64,000 nucleotides of DNA, taken from NCBI GenBank assembly GCA_030710605.1, contig CP092877.1, positions 43,756,406 to 43,820,405 of the forward strand. The letters are read 5' to 3'. How positions within the stretch are numbered: the stretch's first letter is position 1; every line of letters begins with the position of its first letter. Of this stretch, positions 54,530-64,000 are shown in pieces. The notes under the pieces are model-generated. The model was not told the DNA's origin and searched no databases. It saw only the letters and a list, made by a program, of their open reading frames with translations. The position numbers were made by a program, and so were the translations under genes. This DNA is from Cordylochernes scorpioides. Its lineage: Eukaryota > Arthropoda > Arachnida > Pseudoscorpiones > Chernetidae.

Positions 54530-56350
54530 TATGGTACAGGCATGATTATCGTAGTTTGTAGAGGGTTGTGGCATCTTGTACTGTAAGTACCCCACATGTC
54601 TACTATATAGTACCTGGCCATGTTAACCATTGTGGGATCATATTGGGTAGAGGTCTGTAACTGCTTATACTGTAAGTACATCACACACCTGCACATGTAG
54701 TACCAGGCCATGATAACAATTTAGGGTAGAGTGTTGTGACTGCTTGTACTGTAAGTACACCACATGTCTACTATATAGTACCTGGCCATGTTAACCATTG
54801 TGGGATCATATTGGGTAGAGGTCTGTAACTGCTTATACTGTAAGTACATCACACATCTGCACATGTAGTACCAGACCATGATAACAATGTAGGGTAGAGT
54901 GTTGTGGCATCTTGTACTGTAAGTACCCCACATGTCTACTATATAGTACCTGGCCATGTTAACCATTGTGGGATCATATTGGGTAGAAGTCTGTAACTGC
55001 ATATACTGTAAGTACATCACATGTCTACACATGTAGTACCAGGCCATGATAACAATGTAGGGTAGAGTGTTGTTACTACTTGTACTGTAAGTACACCACA
55101 TGTCTACTATATAGTACCTGGCCATGTTAACCATTGTGGGATCATATTGGGTAGAGGTCTGTAACTGCTTATACTGTAAGTACATCACACATCTGCACAT
55201 GTAGTACCAGACCATGATAACAATGTAGGGTAGAGTGTTGTGGCATCTTGTACTGTAAGTACCCCACATGTCTACTATATAGTACCTGGCCATGTTAACC
55301 ATTGTGGGATCATATTGGGTAGAAGTCTGTAACTGCATATACTGTAAGTACATCACATGTCTACACATGTAGTACCAGGCCAAGATAACAATGTAGGGTA
55401 GAGTGTTGTTACTACTTGTACCGTAAGTACACCACATGTCTACTATATAGTACCTGGCCATGTTAACCATTGTGGGATCATATTGGGTAGAAGTCTGTAA
55501 CTGCATATACTGTAAGTATATCACATGTCTACACATGTAGTACCAGGCCATGATAACAATGTAGGGTAGAGTGTTGTTACTACTTGTACTGTAAGTACAC
55601 CACATGTCTACTATATAGTACCTGGCCATGTTAACCATTGTGGGATCATATTGGGTAGAGGTCTGTAACTGCATATACTGTAAGTACATCACACATCTGC
55701 ACATGTAGTACCAGACCATGATAACAATGTAGGGTAGAGTGTTGTTACTACTTGTACTGTAAGTACACCACATGTCTACTATATAGTACCTGGCCATGTT
55801 AACCATTGTGGGATCATATTGGGTAGAAGTCTGTAACTGCATATACTGTAAATACATCACACATCTGCACAGGTATTACCAGGCCATCATAACAATGTAG
55901 GGTAGAGTGTTGTGACTACTTGTACTGTAAGTACACCACATTTCTACTATATAGTACCTGACCATGTTAACCATTGTGGGATGAAATTGGGTAGAGGTCT
56001 GTAACTGCTTATACTGTAAGTACGTCACATGTCTACGCATGTAGTACCAGGCCATGATAACAATGTAGGGTAGAGTGTTGTTACTACTTGTACTGTAAGT
56101 ACACCACATTTATACTATATAGTCCCTACATGTTAACGACTGTGGGATCATATTGGGTAGAGGTCTGTAACTGCATATACTGTAAGTACATCACACATCT
56201 GCACATGTAGTACCAGGCCATGATAACAATGTAGGGTAGAGTGTTGTTACTACTTGTACTGTAAGTACTCCACATTTATACTATATAGTCCCTACATGTT
56301 AACGATTGTGGGATCATATTGGGTAGAGGTCTGTAACTGCATATACTGTA
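54530..56350. repeat. ~169-bp satellite array, about eleven units
   Basis: GGGATCATATTGGGTAG recurs every ~169 bases (near 54633, 54803, 54970, 55139, 55308 and so on). Each unit is two related halves, both containing ACTGTAAGTAC and ending in TGGGTAGAG- or AGGGTAGAG-like sequence, so it is a dimeric satellite. It stays open on the minus strand for 379 codons, but this is repeat-driven. Related inverted fragments appear at 54460-54510 and 21550-21600. Confidence 0.93.
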
Positions 56351-56602
56351 TGTCTAACTGACCTTGTCTTTATTGTTTGCGGAAGAGCATTGCTCGATGC
56401 AAATATCTGAATGTAATTCTACTGTCCTATAAGCTTATGTCCATAGTTTTCTTGAAAACCATTTCTGAGATTCCACCCTTCAGTGCTGCGTATATAAGCA
56501 GAATCGTCCAATACAGTATTAGAGCTTTGAGAAGCGGTCTGGTGGATTATATTGGCGAAACCGCTGGGAGGGTTCACCACTGATGAGCCAAGCCCTCCCA
56601 AT

Positions 56603-58129
56603 TAGGGCTTCCAATCCCGGTACATATTTTCAATCCCGGGATTCGGGATTGCTTTTTTCTCAATTCCGGGATATCCCGGGATTGAAAAACATTTTCGTCT
56701 TTCTACGCCAAGAGGTATATCGTTTCGTTCTTTATATTTTTCTTTTTTTCTTTTATATAGTGTCAATGACGTGGCACTTACTTCGATGAAAACAACCTGA
56801 AAGCCATATATTTGCGCCTGCTTATGAACTAAATCATTGCTTTTGGGTTACAGTTTGAAATTATCTGTCAATTACTGTACACACATCTGGAAAAAAATAC
56901 AGTTCTTGGAACTCTTAGACCACATCTATTAATGTAAGTGTTGGGCAGTAATCCATTCAAAGTAATACATTACCTTGTAATTACGATTACTTTGAAATGC
57001 ATTACTTTGCAAAAAAAAATTAATTGCATTAGAATGTAAGCATAATTACTCGTAATTCTATATATAATGATAGCAATTGTGATCATGATTATTTGCAATT
57101 GTGATTATAGAAAATGTAATCATTATTGCATTTTGCTCAACTATGTATTAATGTTTAGAAAGAACCATAAATTACTTTATTTTAAGGATAAAAATTCAAT
57201 TTCGAGAAAGATTTAAGCGTAGGAAAGATAATTTGTCAAGAGTGTCATCATGCAAACTAGCACGTATCTTATTGCATAGGTATCCAGAGGAGGAGAAGAC
57301 TCTTTCCGATTCCACAGACGTTGGAGGAATTGTCAGCAAGTATTGATACACACTCTCTAAATGGGCCCTCGTTTGTCTGACTGAGCAGCAATATTAAGTT
57401 GTGGTTAATCATAGTTGAGTAGGATGCGGAGTCTGGTGTAGGTATTGCAATTGAAGTTGAAGAGGCAGCCTCAATAGCTTCTTGCAATCGGCGCTCAATT
57501 GTAAGATGCTCATTCGATTGTGATGGCTCATGGCGTTCTTGTAAACTCCGAGGAAGTTGCGAATTATCAGCCTGAATTCTTACTTCGGCCATTTGTTCCT
57601 GTAACGGTTTAAGATGCAAAAGCAATTTCACGCTAAAGTCTTTGACCATCTTCTTTTTTTTTTTTTTTTCTAACTGTGCTTGCGGATTGTGTAGATATTG
57701 GAGGACTAAAGATGTTTTATTGCATCGCTCTTCTAAAATTCTCTTTTGAAAAGATTTTTGCAGATCTTTGCTGAGAGAATGAGAGTTGCATGTCAACAAA
57801 AACTGGGGACCCCTCCATGTATACTGCTGCATACTCTCATTCTAGAGGCTGCCATTTTGAAAAGATCTTGCAGAATAACCCTTCGTTATTAGTGCATGAA
57901 AATAATTTCAAATATCTCAGAAAAAAAAAGACCCGAAATGCAGCTGTATAAACAAAACGTCAAAAGTGTGCTATCTCATCATCTGTTTGATTACCAAAAT
58001 GCTAGATAAGAAAAATATATTTTTGCGCTGGTTTTCATGCACAAACCAATAATCCCGGGATTTTTCGAGCAGAATCCCGGGATTTCGGGATCATTATTTG
58101 GCACCGGGATCCCGGGATTGGAGGCCCTA
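56603..58129 (-). mobile_element. hAT DNA transposon
   Basis: The 1527-bp element has terminal inverted repeats TAGGGCTTCCAATCCCGG / TAGGGCCTCCAATCCCGG (one mismatch) and an exact 8-bp target duplication CTCCCAAT (56595-56602 and 58130-58137). Subterminal CCCGGGATT motifs repeat at both ends. It encodes a partial minus-strand transposase. Confidence 0.95.
57196..57832 (-). pseudogene. hAT transposase, C-terminal portion
   Basis: The first frame (57832 to about 57350) has a ILEERCNKTSLVLQYLHNP segment typical of the hAT catalytic-domain end, a Lys-run and a Ser/Glu-rich linker. One frameshift near 57350 moves into the hallmark dimerisation motif: YLLTIPPTSVESERVFSSSG, then CNKIRASLHDDTLDKLSFL and a stop at 57198-57196. 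BED finger and catalytic core are missing, which fits the short element. It would need transposase supplied elsewhere. Confidence 0.88.
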
Positions 58130-58250
58130 CTCCCAATACATATTTTTTCATCGCAGTAAGGGCAGTATAAGTTTGTATAAAAAAAAATATTCGTGCTTTT
58201 AAGGCCTTTCATTTTATTTGTATAGATGGCGCGTTATTGCTATGTGTTAA

Positions 58251-58690
58251 TATACTGTAAGTACATCACACATCTGCACATGTAGTGCCAGGCCATGATA
58301 ACAATGTAGGGTAGAGTGTTGTGACTACTTGTACTGTAAGTACACCACATGTCTACTATATAGTACCTAGCCATGTTAACCATTGTGGGATCATATTGGG
58401 TAGAGGTCTGTAACTGCTTATACTGTAAGTACATCACACCATCTGCACATGTAGTACCAGGCCATGATAACAATGTAGGGTAGAGTGTTGTGACTACTTG
58501 TACTGTAAGTACACCACATGTCTGCTATATAGTACCTGGACATGTTAACCATTGTGGGATCATATTGGGTAGAGGTCTGTAACTGCATATACTGTAAGTA
58601 CATCACATGTCTACACATGTAGTACCAGGCCATGATAACAATGTAGGGTAGAGTGTTATGACTGCTTGTACTGTAAGTACACCACATATT
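58251..58690. repeat. ~169-bp satellite, second block
   Basis: About 2.6 units continuing the array of 54530-56350 after the inserted element. Confidence 0.92.
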
Positions 58691-58734
58691 TACACATCTT
58701 CAATTAAAATGGCATATATTGGATCAAAATTTGC

Positions 58735-58870
58735 ACTTACAAGGTTCCAGACCCCGTTTGTTAATTTCACTCACTGGTGAGGTTGGAATTGTGCAAAATA
58801 TTCGAGGTATCATTGAATCCATTTATTGATTTTTAAAAAAACTCTGCACAAACACGAGACCCAGTCCCCC
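58735..58870 (-). mobile_element. tRNA-derived SINE, partial
   Basis: Holds the conserved body (GTTCCAGACCCCGTTTGTTA, CACTCACTGGTGAGGTT) but only a trace of the tRNA head. Confidence 0.5.
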
Positions 58871-59199
58871 ACACCAGGTTTAAGTTTACCCCTACGGGAC
58901 CGGACAGCTTTCTAGTACTGCCATCATCAAGGCCATAGATGCAGTCTGCTTCTGGAGTCAGTCAGACACAGGACCTCTTCTAGTCTCGACCTAACCTGAA
59001 GTTTCAATTTTAAGAGAACGACATTTGGTTCCTGAAGAAATACAGCCATTAGGCACGAATGTTTCTTTTTCAAATAAAACAAACTTCTAGATAACACGTT
59101 ATTGCCTTATATTTGGTTACTGATAAAGCTATATATATTTTATAGTGATAATTGTATAATTGTTCCTTTATAAAACAATTGGCCATTTAAAATAAAAAT
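58871..59199. other. No feature recognised
   Basis: Partly GC-balanced stretch (58850-58990) followed by AT-rich DNA. I see no motif or frame worth naming. Confidence 0.5.
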
Positions 59200-59440
59200 T
59201 TTATTGATAATATTGTGAAAAAATAGTACAAATGGGATATTGTACTGGAATAAGGTGAATAAATTAAGAAGAAAAAAAAGGCACCTTCTTATCGTGAGAA
59301 ATTGAAAGTTACTGATGGCTTGCGCCATCTATCGGAATAAATATAAACTATTCGTTTATTTTTAATTATTCGTAGAATTGGCTAAATACCCATTCTTGAT
59401 TAATCAAGAAAAGTTAACCACGTACGTGTTTCGGGTTGTT
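59200..59440 (-). repeat. Hammerhead-family repeat, copy 3, ribozyme broken
   Basis: Inverted match of 1-270. On the minus strand only the 3' half of the hammerhead remains: CCC, GAAA (59432-59429), CACGTA and CGTGG (59422-59418). The CTGANGA half is gone, so it cannot cleave. Confidence 0.75.
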
Positions 59441-59579
59441 AATATTATTGTTAAAAACATTCACATATACATGGGAAAGTCATTACCGCTACCCAGATTT
59501 CATATGGCAAACTTTCTCTCTCTTAGATTTATCAAGTTGTCAACATTTCTCCCTTACCAACATAGCACACTATGATACA

Positions 59580-59700
59580 CTAGTACGCTATCTGTTATAA
59601 TAAATTGAAACTAATTTAGACGTGTATGATTCTTTTAAAAATTAAACAATTATCTAATGTCCTTGCTACAATGGAAAATTATATCATATTTATTTGTTAT
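59580..59700. repeat. MITE-A trace
   Basis: GCTATCTGTTATAATAA, a GACGTGTATGATTC block and a TGTCCTTGCTACAATGG block mark a short, decayed copy. 59700-59985 holds nothing I recognise. Confidence 0.45.
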
Positions 59701-59989
59701 TACTTTCTATATTTAATTCAATTCAATATTTGTTTTATTTAGAATGTATATATTAAATAATTTATCGCCCAACAAGCATGTAAGATGTCCGTGGCTCACC
59801 GCGATCTGCTGTGTGCTTCATAACAAAAACCTCGTAAAAGATGGACGATTGGTCCATCGAAATATTGGATAAATAAAACTTTTTAAATCCAAAATAAGCC
59901 TTATTTTAAATATTGGTATTATGGATTACTCTATATTCAAAAATATTTATAATTAAAAACAAAAAAGAGACATATCTTGACCGCGTTTA

Positions 59990-60116
59990 CATGAACATTT
60001 CTAGATGGCAGAGCTCCATCTAATGGAAGAAAAATAAAATAAACGTTTATTAAACTTGTTTAGCTAACCCAATTTCTTGATAAATCAAGAAAAGTCAACC
60101 ACAAACGAGTGGTTAT
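59990..60116 (-). repeat. Hammerhead-family repeat, copy 4, ribozyme decayed
   Basis: Minus strand has the TTCTTGAT/ATCAAGAA palindrome, AATTGGGTTAGC and AGATGGAGCTC blocks in the same order as at 16231-16378. Only GTTTGTGG remains at the ribozyme position. Confidence 0.6.
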
Positions 60117-60127
60117 TTATAATTATA

Positions 60128-60836
60128 CTAGCGGATGTACCCGGCTTCGCCCAGGTTTTTCTCGAGGGAATGTTTGTAGTCTAGTAATAAGAAAATATAC
60201 TACACCTAAAAACTATCAGAGAAAAGAGAAACCACGGAAGGTGAACAGAAAAATGCTTACAATGGATGTTATGTTTACGATATCAAGTTAAATAAAAACA
60301 AAGATAAAATTTGCATATGTTGGTCACTATAAATTTGTATATTTGTTAGGCGAAATTAGAAACATGATAAAACAATTGGGTATTTAAAAACAAATGTAGA
60401 AATAAAAGTTGAAGTCTAATAAACAATGTTAAAGATTAGTTTTAATTATTAATCAAGATTGTGTGTGAATATGTGTGAAAGATGTAATATCGTTGTTGTT
60501 TTCTTGGCCGACTGTTTTACATATGGTGTTATCTTAAAATTGCTTGTATTGAATATTTTTTAGATTGAGATTATTAGCTAGTATGTAAAAAAATTAACTC
60601 TGTTGAAATTTAATTTTGTATTTATATATAAATAAAATTAACTCTGTTGATTTTTTTGTATTTAATCGATAACAGCGAAGTTACGCATGTTAATGTTAGG
60701 AAATATATTTTGATGTTAAGCAAAACCTGCTCCATCTCGTTTTACATAAATGTTGAAAATTTGGTTGAAATTGATGCATTGTAACGAAAGTTTTTAGTGA
60801 TGTCCACCTATGAAATTTCCATTTTATTAATATAGA
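60128..60836 (-). mobile_element. Short non-autonomous Helitron
   Basis: The 709-bp element starts TCTATATTAATAAAATGG after A (minus strand, 60836) and ends with hairpin ACCTGGGCGAAGCCGGGT (60156-60139, one mismatch), seven bases, CTAG (60131-60128) and T. It has no coding frame. Both ends and the A/T target fit canonical Helitrons. Confidence 0.85.
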
Positions 60837-60939
60837 TGTATTTCTATATATATTGTGTTATCGATGCTTATGTCCATAGTACATTTAAAATACCTTTTCC
60901 AATAGGCCAGTATCGGTATAAAAAGAAAATAGCATAATG

Positions 60940-61115
60940 CAATATTACAGTAGTATGGTAGATTAAAATGGCGAAACCGCTGGGAGGGTTTGCCACTGAT
61001 GAGCCAGGCCTTCTCATTAATTTATCATCGCAGTAAGGGCAGTATAATATTGTTTAATTATAAAAAGAATCATACGTGTCTATAATAGTTTCAGTTTCTA
61101 ATAGCACACTATCTT
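60940..61115. mobile_element. MITE-A copy
   Basis: GGTAGATTAAAATGGCGAAA, CTGATGAGCC and GCAGTAAGGGCAGTA blocks in the family order. Confidence 0.65.
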
Positions 61116-61179
61116 CAAACACTCTAATCAACATAGAAGGTCGAAAAATATTCAATGAACTTTTGTTTTTAATATGATG

Positions 61180-61400
61180 CATTAGCACGCCATCTGTTAT
61201 GAAAACTTTGAACTATTTTTGACGCGTATGATTCTTTACAGCCGTATGGTAGATTAAACTGGCGAAACCGCCGGGAGGGTTCATCACTGGTAAGCCAGGC
61301 CCTCCAATTATTTTATAATTGCAGTAAGGATAGTAGAATATTGGTTTATTTTTAAAAAGAATAATACGCATCAAAAATATTTCAATGTTTTCAAATATTT
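61180..61400. mobile_element. MITE-A copy
   Basis: GCCATCTGTTATG, GACGCGTATGATTC, then GGCGAAACCGCCGGGAGGG and GCAGTAAGGATAGTA. Confidence 0.65.
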
Positions 61401-61904
61401 GTTTTTATAACCAAACGACCTTCTTCACCGCTGTTGTAAACAAACACACAGATATTGAAGAGTTATAAGAATTGTTCTAATACGTTGAAATATATGAAAA
61501 TATCCTCTAATGAAAATGTTTTTACGAAGAATAACATAGTGGAAGACCTTCTATTACAATAATAAACAAGCAGAAGATAAAAAGAAGAATTAGGAATTCC
61601 GCCAAACGCCAGAGCTCAACCTACATTACACTTCCCACATCGCAGCGTGGGCTTATCACGTGACACGCCCTGCATTTAGATGGCAGAAGATTCTCTCCGC
61701 ACAATAAAGATAAACATAAACATCATTTTTATGTGCGTTTTTTTCTCAATTTGAGAATTTTAAAAGATTTCGATATTTTTGTCTTTTGCCAATTCCTTTT
61801 AGACCAACAGTAAATTACGTGAAAATATTTCACTTCAAGATTATGAAACTATTCCTTTATAAAACGAGACTTTTTGCGAAAATAAAACTTATTTAATATG
61901 AACG
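61401..61904. other. No feature recognised
   Basis: AT-rich DNA with a short GC-richer patch near 61600-61690. No frame or motif supported. Confidence 0.45.
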
Positions 61905-62215
61905 TTGTTGTAACGTTAAATGTGATTTTACTCTCCTAAAAGCTTATGTCCATAGTTTGCTTAAATACCATTTCTAAGATTCCACCCTTCAGTGTAGCAT
62001 ATATAAGCAGAATGATCCAATACAGTATTAGAACTCTATAGAAGCGGTCTGGTAGATTAAATTGGCGAAACTGCTGGGAGGGTTTACCACTGATGAGCCA
62101 AGCCCTTCTAATATAAGGACAGTAGAAGTTTGATTTATTTGTGAAAAGAAACATTCGCGTCTTAATGTCTTCATTCGGTGTATATATATGGCGCGTTATT
62201 GCTTTGTATTAATAA
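61905..62215. mobile_element. MITE-A/B copy, nearly complete
   Basis: Carries CTTATGTCCATAGTTTG, ATTCCACCCTTCAGTG, GGCGAAACTGCTGGGAGGG and ATATGGCGCGTTATTGC, the same order as 56351-58250 without the hAT insertion. Confidence 0.75.
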
Positions 62216-62866
62216 ATATTCTTCTCCACTGACTTGTAATCTAATGAAATCAATAAATCATCCATGGCTAAGTTTCTTGTATAACTTTTTACTTCTCAAG
62301 TTGTCGGACTTATCAGCTCTTTGACGGGAGTATTGTATTAACTAGTTAACCCTGGATGCATTATTGATTTTAGTAGTACTAAAACTCCTTCCCAGAAGTC
62401 CTCCTCTACGTGGTGGACGGAAGAAGCAGCAGAAGTAATGAACTGTCCTGTAGGGAGAAGTATGGTGCCGTGATCCCCGAGCCGCTACGGTAACCGTGAA
62501 CAGGGAACTCTGAAATGTGACTGACTAACGGGGCAATGATACCCCCTTTCTATGGAGCAATGGACAAGACACCACCACCCAGTAGTATAGACTTAATCTC
62601 CAAGCAAATACTCTTGTCAAATTGAGCGTAAAGGCCTTTAAACTACTGAGCTTTTTCTGAACAAAAGAGACTACATCGTAAGACTAAAGACAGCACATAA
62701 TGCAGGATGTACAAGGATAATTCCCAACTGGTACAAAGGAGAAATCATGAAATATAACCTGGCTATAAAAAGACAGCACAATGAAACCTTTTATATTAAA
62801 AAGAAACATTTGTGCTTAAATGCTTCCATTTGTTATATATAGATGGCACGTTATCGTCTTATAATT
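62216..62866. other. No feature recognised
   Basis: A GC-balanced part (62380-62620) shows only short frames without known motifs. It ends with an AGATGGCACGTTATCG MITE-type end near 62840. Confidence 0.45.
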
Positions 62867-62867
62867 A

Positions 62868-63128
62868 ATTATACCTAACTGGCCTTGTTCTTACTGTTTG
62901 CGGAAGAGCATTGCTCGATGCAAATATTTATATGTAATTCTACTGTCCTAAAAGGTTATGTCCATAGTTTGATTGAATACCATTTCTAAGATTCCACCCT
63001 TCATTGTAGCATATATAAGCAGAATCGTACAATACAGTATTAGAGCTCTAAGAAGCTGTCTGGAAGATTAAAATGGTGAAACCTATGGGAGAGTTTACCA
63101 CTGATGAGCCAAGCCCTTCTAATATATA
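62868..63128. mobile_element. MITE-A/B copy, cut by mariner
   Basis: Shares GAGCATTGCTCGATGC, TTATGTCCATAGTTTG, ACTGATGAGCC with 56351-56602. It is interrupted at a TA dinucleotide (63129-63130) by the mariner that follows. Confidence 0.75.
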
Positions 63129-63130
63129 TA

Positions 63131-64000
63131 CGAGGTGTGTTCAAAAAGTATCGCGACTTTTGTGTTTTTTCAAAAATTATTTATTTATTCATTAATACCT
63201 ATTTTGTCCCCTTCAAAGTAATCCCCATGGGATATTATACACTTGTGCCAACGGTTTTTCCAATCTTCGAAGCACTTCAAAAAATCATTTTTTTTTAAAT
63301 CTTTTTCAGCTCCTCCTTCGATGCCGTCTTTATCTCGTCAAGCGTAGCGTAATGTCGTCCTTTCATGGGCCTCTTCAGTTTAGGGAACAAGAAAAAGTCA
63401 CAGGGAGCCAGATCTGGGGAATACGGTGGCTGCGGCATCATTAGTCTGTTGTTTTTGGCCAAAAAGTCGCGCACAAGCAACGATGTGTGAGCAGGGGCGT
63501 TATCGTGGTGCAAAAGCCAATTTTTGTTCTTCCACAAATCCGGGCGTTTCTGGCGGATTGCTTCGCGCAAATTGCGCATAACTTGCAGGTAATATTCCTT
63601 ATTGACCGTTCTACCCTGTGGCAAGAACTTATGATGCACCACGCCCCTGCAATCGAAGAAAACTGTCAGCAAAACTTTCACATTCGACCGAACTTGGCGC
63701 GCTTTTTTCGGTCTTGGTTCGTGCGGCAGCTTCCATTGAGATGATTGAGCGTTGGTTTCCACGTCATAACCATAAACCCACGCTTCGTCACCAGTTATGA
63801 CCCTCTGGAGCAAATTTGGGTCGTCGCGGACAGAGACCAACATCTCATTAGCAATGTTCATGCGATGCTGTTTTTGGTCGCAATTGAGCAATTTTGGTAC
63901 GAATTTCGCGGCAACCCGTCTCATGACCAAATCATTGATAAAAATCGAATGGCACGAGCCAATCGATATGTTTAGGTCCTCAGCAACTTCTCTAACGGTG
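63131..64000 (-). mobile_element. mariner transposon, nearly intact, cut by the window end
   Basis: The 3' terminal repeat begins CGAGGTGTGTTCAAAAAGTA at 63131 right after TA, a typical mariner terminus. The 5' end lies beyond 64000. Confidence 0.92.
63295..63999 (-). CDS. mariner transposase (DD34D), C-terminal three quarters
   Basis: Open to the window edge, including helix-turn-helix residues VREVAEDLNISIGS at 63999-63955. Catalytic residues: Asp in TGDEAWVYGYD, Asp in LLHHDNAPAHTS, and Asp 34 residues later in PPYSPDLAPCDFFLF, so the DD34D triad of mariner is complete. The frame stops at 63295 inside an A-run; one base out of phase the sequence continues with CFEDWKNRW and HGDYFEGD, the usual C-terminus, ending near 63205. 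A single slippage in that run is the only visible defect. It would catalyse cut-and-paste transposition at TA sites. Confidence 0.93.
   Translation of the reverse strand, partial: TVREVAEDLNISIGSCHSIFINDLVMRRVAAKFVPKLLNCDQKQHRMNIANEMLVSVRDDPNLLQRVITGDEAWVYGYDVETNAQSSQWKLPHEPRPKKARQVRSNVKVLLTVFFDCRGVVHHKFLPQGRTVNKEYYLQVMRNLREAIRQKRPDLWKNKNWLLHHDNAPAHTSLLVRDFLAKNNRLMMPQPPYSPDLAPCDFFLFPKLKRPMKGRHYATLDEIKTASKEELKKI

Larger units (their letters stand above)
56351..58250. mobile_element. MITE-A/B element in the satellite, split by hAT
   Basis: 56351-56602 and 58138-58250 form one ~365-bp element flanked by the 9-bp direct repeat TATACTGTA (56342-56350 and 58251-58259). It contains GAGCATTGCTCGATGC, GGCGAAACCGCTGGGAGGG and a terminal AGATGGCGCGTTATTGC block. 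Related copies are at 61905-62215 and 62868-63128. Confidence 0.8.

Noticed and set aside
54721..55860. 379-codon minus-strand frame with internal repeats
   Set aside because: It is the satellite read in one frame; the unit length keeps the frame open. No start or function supported.

Overview
This window is a piece of an AT-rich eukaryotic nuclear genome, built almost entirely from mobile elements nested in one another. No intact host protein gene was recognised. The mix (domain-permuted Penelope-like elements, Helitrons and Helentrons, Ty3/gypsy, Ty1/copia, Tx1-type LINE, mariner, hAT, tRNA-derived SINEs, a satellite and hammerhead ribozymes) suggests an invertebrate animal, possibly an arthropod. 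That placement is inference and is weak.

Layout. 1-4962: a hammerhead-ribozyme repeat, then copy I of a ~5.2-kb repeated unit that carries a 30-bp minisatellite, a SINE, a short interspersed repeat and a dead mariner. 4980-15133: Penelope-like (PLE) block 1 on the minus strand, with a gypsy element inserted at 5077-8438, a nearly complete PLE (GIY-YIG domain upstream of RT), a 5'-truncated tandem copy containing a 100-N assembly gap, and an inverted tail. 15150-17198: a partial unit copy, unassigned sequence, and a fold-back element with a second hammerhead. 17199-23460: Helitron territory with a helicase tail, two 3' ends facing each other, and two tRNA-Gly pseudogenes. 23484-43405: PLE block 2, with two minus-strand copies and one plus-strand copy. 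It is interrupted by a copia element with identical LTRs, a Helentron 5' fragment, and a compound LINE insertion in which a Tx1-type LINE sits in an (AC)n tract. 43421-54450: further copies of the 5.2-kb unit, one carrying a captured protein-kinase fragment and another split by a Helentron encoding helicase plus endonuclease. 54530-58690: a ~169-bp satellite interrupted by a short element that is itself interrupted by a hAT transposon. 58735-64000: SINE, ribozyme-family repeats, a short Helitron, several short interspersed repeats, and a nearly intact mariner cut by the window end.

How the parts relate. The elements record an order of events: the satellite was hit by a short element and then by hAT; PLE was hit separately by gypsy, copia, Helentron and LINE; a LINE tail was hit by a second LINE. 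Both LTR retrotransposons keep long open frames but have lost integrase by in-frame deletion, so neither can integrate without help. The most interesting non-coding signal is the hammerhead family: two complete cores whose helix II differs by a compensatory change, plus two decayed relatives. Boundaries were read by eye and may be off by a few bases.
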